NCBI GenBank assembly: GCA_013139875.1 | Contig: WSZY01000128.1 | Coordinates: 1 to 5,159, forward strand | Length of the DNA stretch: 5,159 nt | Reading direction: 5' to 3' | Source of the DNA: Mariprofundaceae bacterium | GTDB lineage: Bacteria > Pseudomonadota > Zetaproteobacteria > Mariprofundales > Mariprofundaceae | Shown: positions 4,256-5,159 of the stretch, piece after piece | Layout: each line of letters opens with the position of its first letter | Numbering within the stretch: position 1 is the stretch's first letter | Position numbers and translations under genes: made by a program | The notes under the pieces: generated by a model | The model's input: only the letters and a program-made list of their open reading frames with translations | The model's database searches: none | Told to the model about the DNA's origin: nothing

Positions 4256-5159
4256 ATGGACGTCTCCGAGCTACTCGCATTCACAGTAAAAAACGGTGCT
4301 TCTGACCTGCACCTGTCATCGGGCGAGCCGCCCATGATCAGAATCCATGGTGATATGACCCGTATTAAAATGCCGGAAGTTGAAAATCGTGAAGTACAGG
4401 CGATGGTCTACGACATCATGAACGATACCCAGCGCAAACTGTTTGAAGAGCATCTGGAGCTCGACTTCTCCTTTGCACTGGGAGATATCGCACGTTTTCG
4501 TGTGAATGTTTTTAATCAGAACCGCGGCATGAGTGCTGTATTCCGTGTGATTCCGACCGAAGTATTCACACTGGAGCAGCTCAAATGCCCTGACATCTTC
4601 CAGGATATTGCCATGACCCCTCGTGGCATCTGTCTTGTTACCGGCCCGACCGGTTCAGGTAAATCAACCACACTTGCCGCCATGGTGGACTACCGGAATC
4701 AGAATGAAAAAGGGCATATTCTGACCATTGAAGATCCCATCGAGTTTGTTCACCGCTCAAAGAGTGCATTGATCTCCCAGCGCGAAGTCGGGCCGCACAC
4801 CCACTCATTTGCCAACTCACTGAAAAGTGCACTGCGTGAGGATCCCGATGTGATCCTGGTTGGTGAGCTGCGTGATCTGGAGACCATCCGTCTTGCTCTC
4901 ACTGCTGCAGAGACCGGTCACATGGTATTCGGTACCCTGCATACCTCATCCGCACCAAAAACAATCGACCGTATCATCGATGTGTTCCCTGCTGCGGAGA
5001 AGGATATGGTACGAGCCATGCTTTCCGAATCCCTGCGTGCCGTAATTTCTCAGACATTGATGAAAACCGCTGATGGTAACGGACGTATCGCTGCCCATGA
5101 GATCATGCTGGGAACCCCGGCCATCCGTAACCTGATTCGTGAAAACAAGGTGCCACAGA
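4256..5159 (+). CDS. pilT: Type IV pilus retraction ATPase PilT (partial, 3' end outside window)
   Basis: PilT is the hexameric cytoplasmic ATPase that depolymerises type IV pili, driving twitching motility and DNA uptake. Translation from ATG at 4256 gives 301 residues without a stop up to the window edge; the family is usually about 345, so roughly 40 are missing. The N-terminus MDVSELLAFTVKNGASDLHL is typical. The C-terminal RecA-like domain has Walker A GPTGSGKST at 130-138, the Asp box ILTIEDPIEF at 155-164, Walker B VILVGELRD at 199-207 with catalytic Glu204, and the His box AAETGHMVFGTLHT at 217-230. The AIRNLIRE motif, needed for retraction in known PilT proteins, is at 289-296 and separates PilT from PilB-type extension ATPases. 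A strong GGGAGG ribosome binding site (4246-4251) overlaps the apbE stop codon. The gap to apbE is 9 bp. The missing end cannot be assessed, nor whether pilU follows. Confidence 0.95.
   Translation, partial: MDVSELLAFTVKNGASDLHLSSGEPPMIRIHGDMTRIKMPEVENREVQAMVYDIMNDTQRKLFEEHLELDFSFALGDIARFRVNVFNQNRGMSAVFRVIPTEVFTLEQLKCPDIFQDIAMTPRGICLVTGPTGSGKSTTLAAMVDYRNQNEKGHILTIEDPIEFVHRSKSALISQREVGPHTHSFANSLKSALREDPDVILVGELRDLETIRLALTAAETGHMVFGTLHTSSAPKTIDRIIDVFPAAEKDMVRAMLSESLRAVISQTLMKTADGNGRIAAHEIMLGTPAIRNLIRENKVPQ

Overview
The window looks like a proteobacterial chromosome segment. The evidence is a PilT that reads like the Pseudomonas-type protein, an ErpA-type A-type Fe-S carrier, a lipoprotein ApbE and a YadG/YadH-type ABC-2 exporter. 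Gammaproteobacteria or a related group such as Zetaproteobacteria would fit, but the sequence alone does not settle the genus. Base composition is mixed: a 60-base line counted inside the ABC ATPase is about 55% G+C, while two lines counted inside the toxin-antitoxin pair are about 33% and 40%.

Layout from left to right. (1) Positions 1-80, minus strand: the first 26 codons of a small hydrophobic protein, with a good ribosome binding site and an unusually G-rich, C-free leader. (2) Positions 81-337: non-coding, AT-rich in the middle, ending in a likely promoter with a tandem 7-bp repeat. (3) Positions 338-891, plus strand: a two-gene type II toxin-antitoxin module, a Phd/YefM-like antitoxin overlapping a ParE/RelE-fold toxin that starts with GTG. 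(4) Positions 908-2607, minus strand: an ABC-2 exporter, ATPase then permease, whose stop and start codons share one base. (5) Positions 2675-3037, minus strand: erpA, followed by a clear intrinsic terminator whose T-tract ends 13 nt before the ABC ATPase start codon. (6) Positions 3209-4246, plus strand: apbE, a secreted flavin transferase divergent from erpA. (7) Positions 4256-5159, plus strand: the first 301 codons of pilT, the type IV pilus retraction ATPase, running off the window.

The genes do not form one pathway. erpA (Fe-S cluster delivery) and apbE (flavinylation of respiratory membrane proteins) are both cofactor genes sharing a 171-bp divergent intergenic region. apbE and pilT are 9 bp apart and could be co-transcribed, although pilT also appears to have its own promoter inside the 3' end of apbE. 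The toxin-antitoxin pair is the part that looks acquired: it is AT-rich, self-contained, and abuts the ABC permease with no visible terminator. I see no unmistakably new multi-gene system. The points most worth checking are the possibly leaderless, self-repressed toxin-antitoxin promoter, the terminator lying against the ABC start codon, and the G-rich leader at the left edge.
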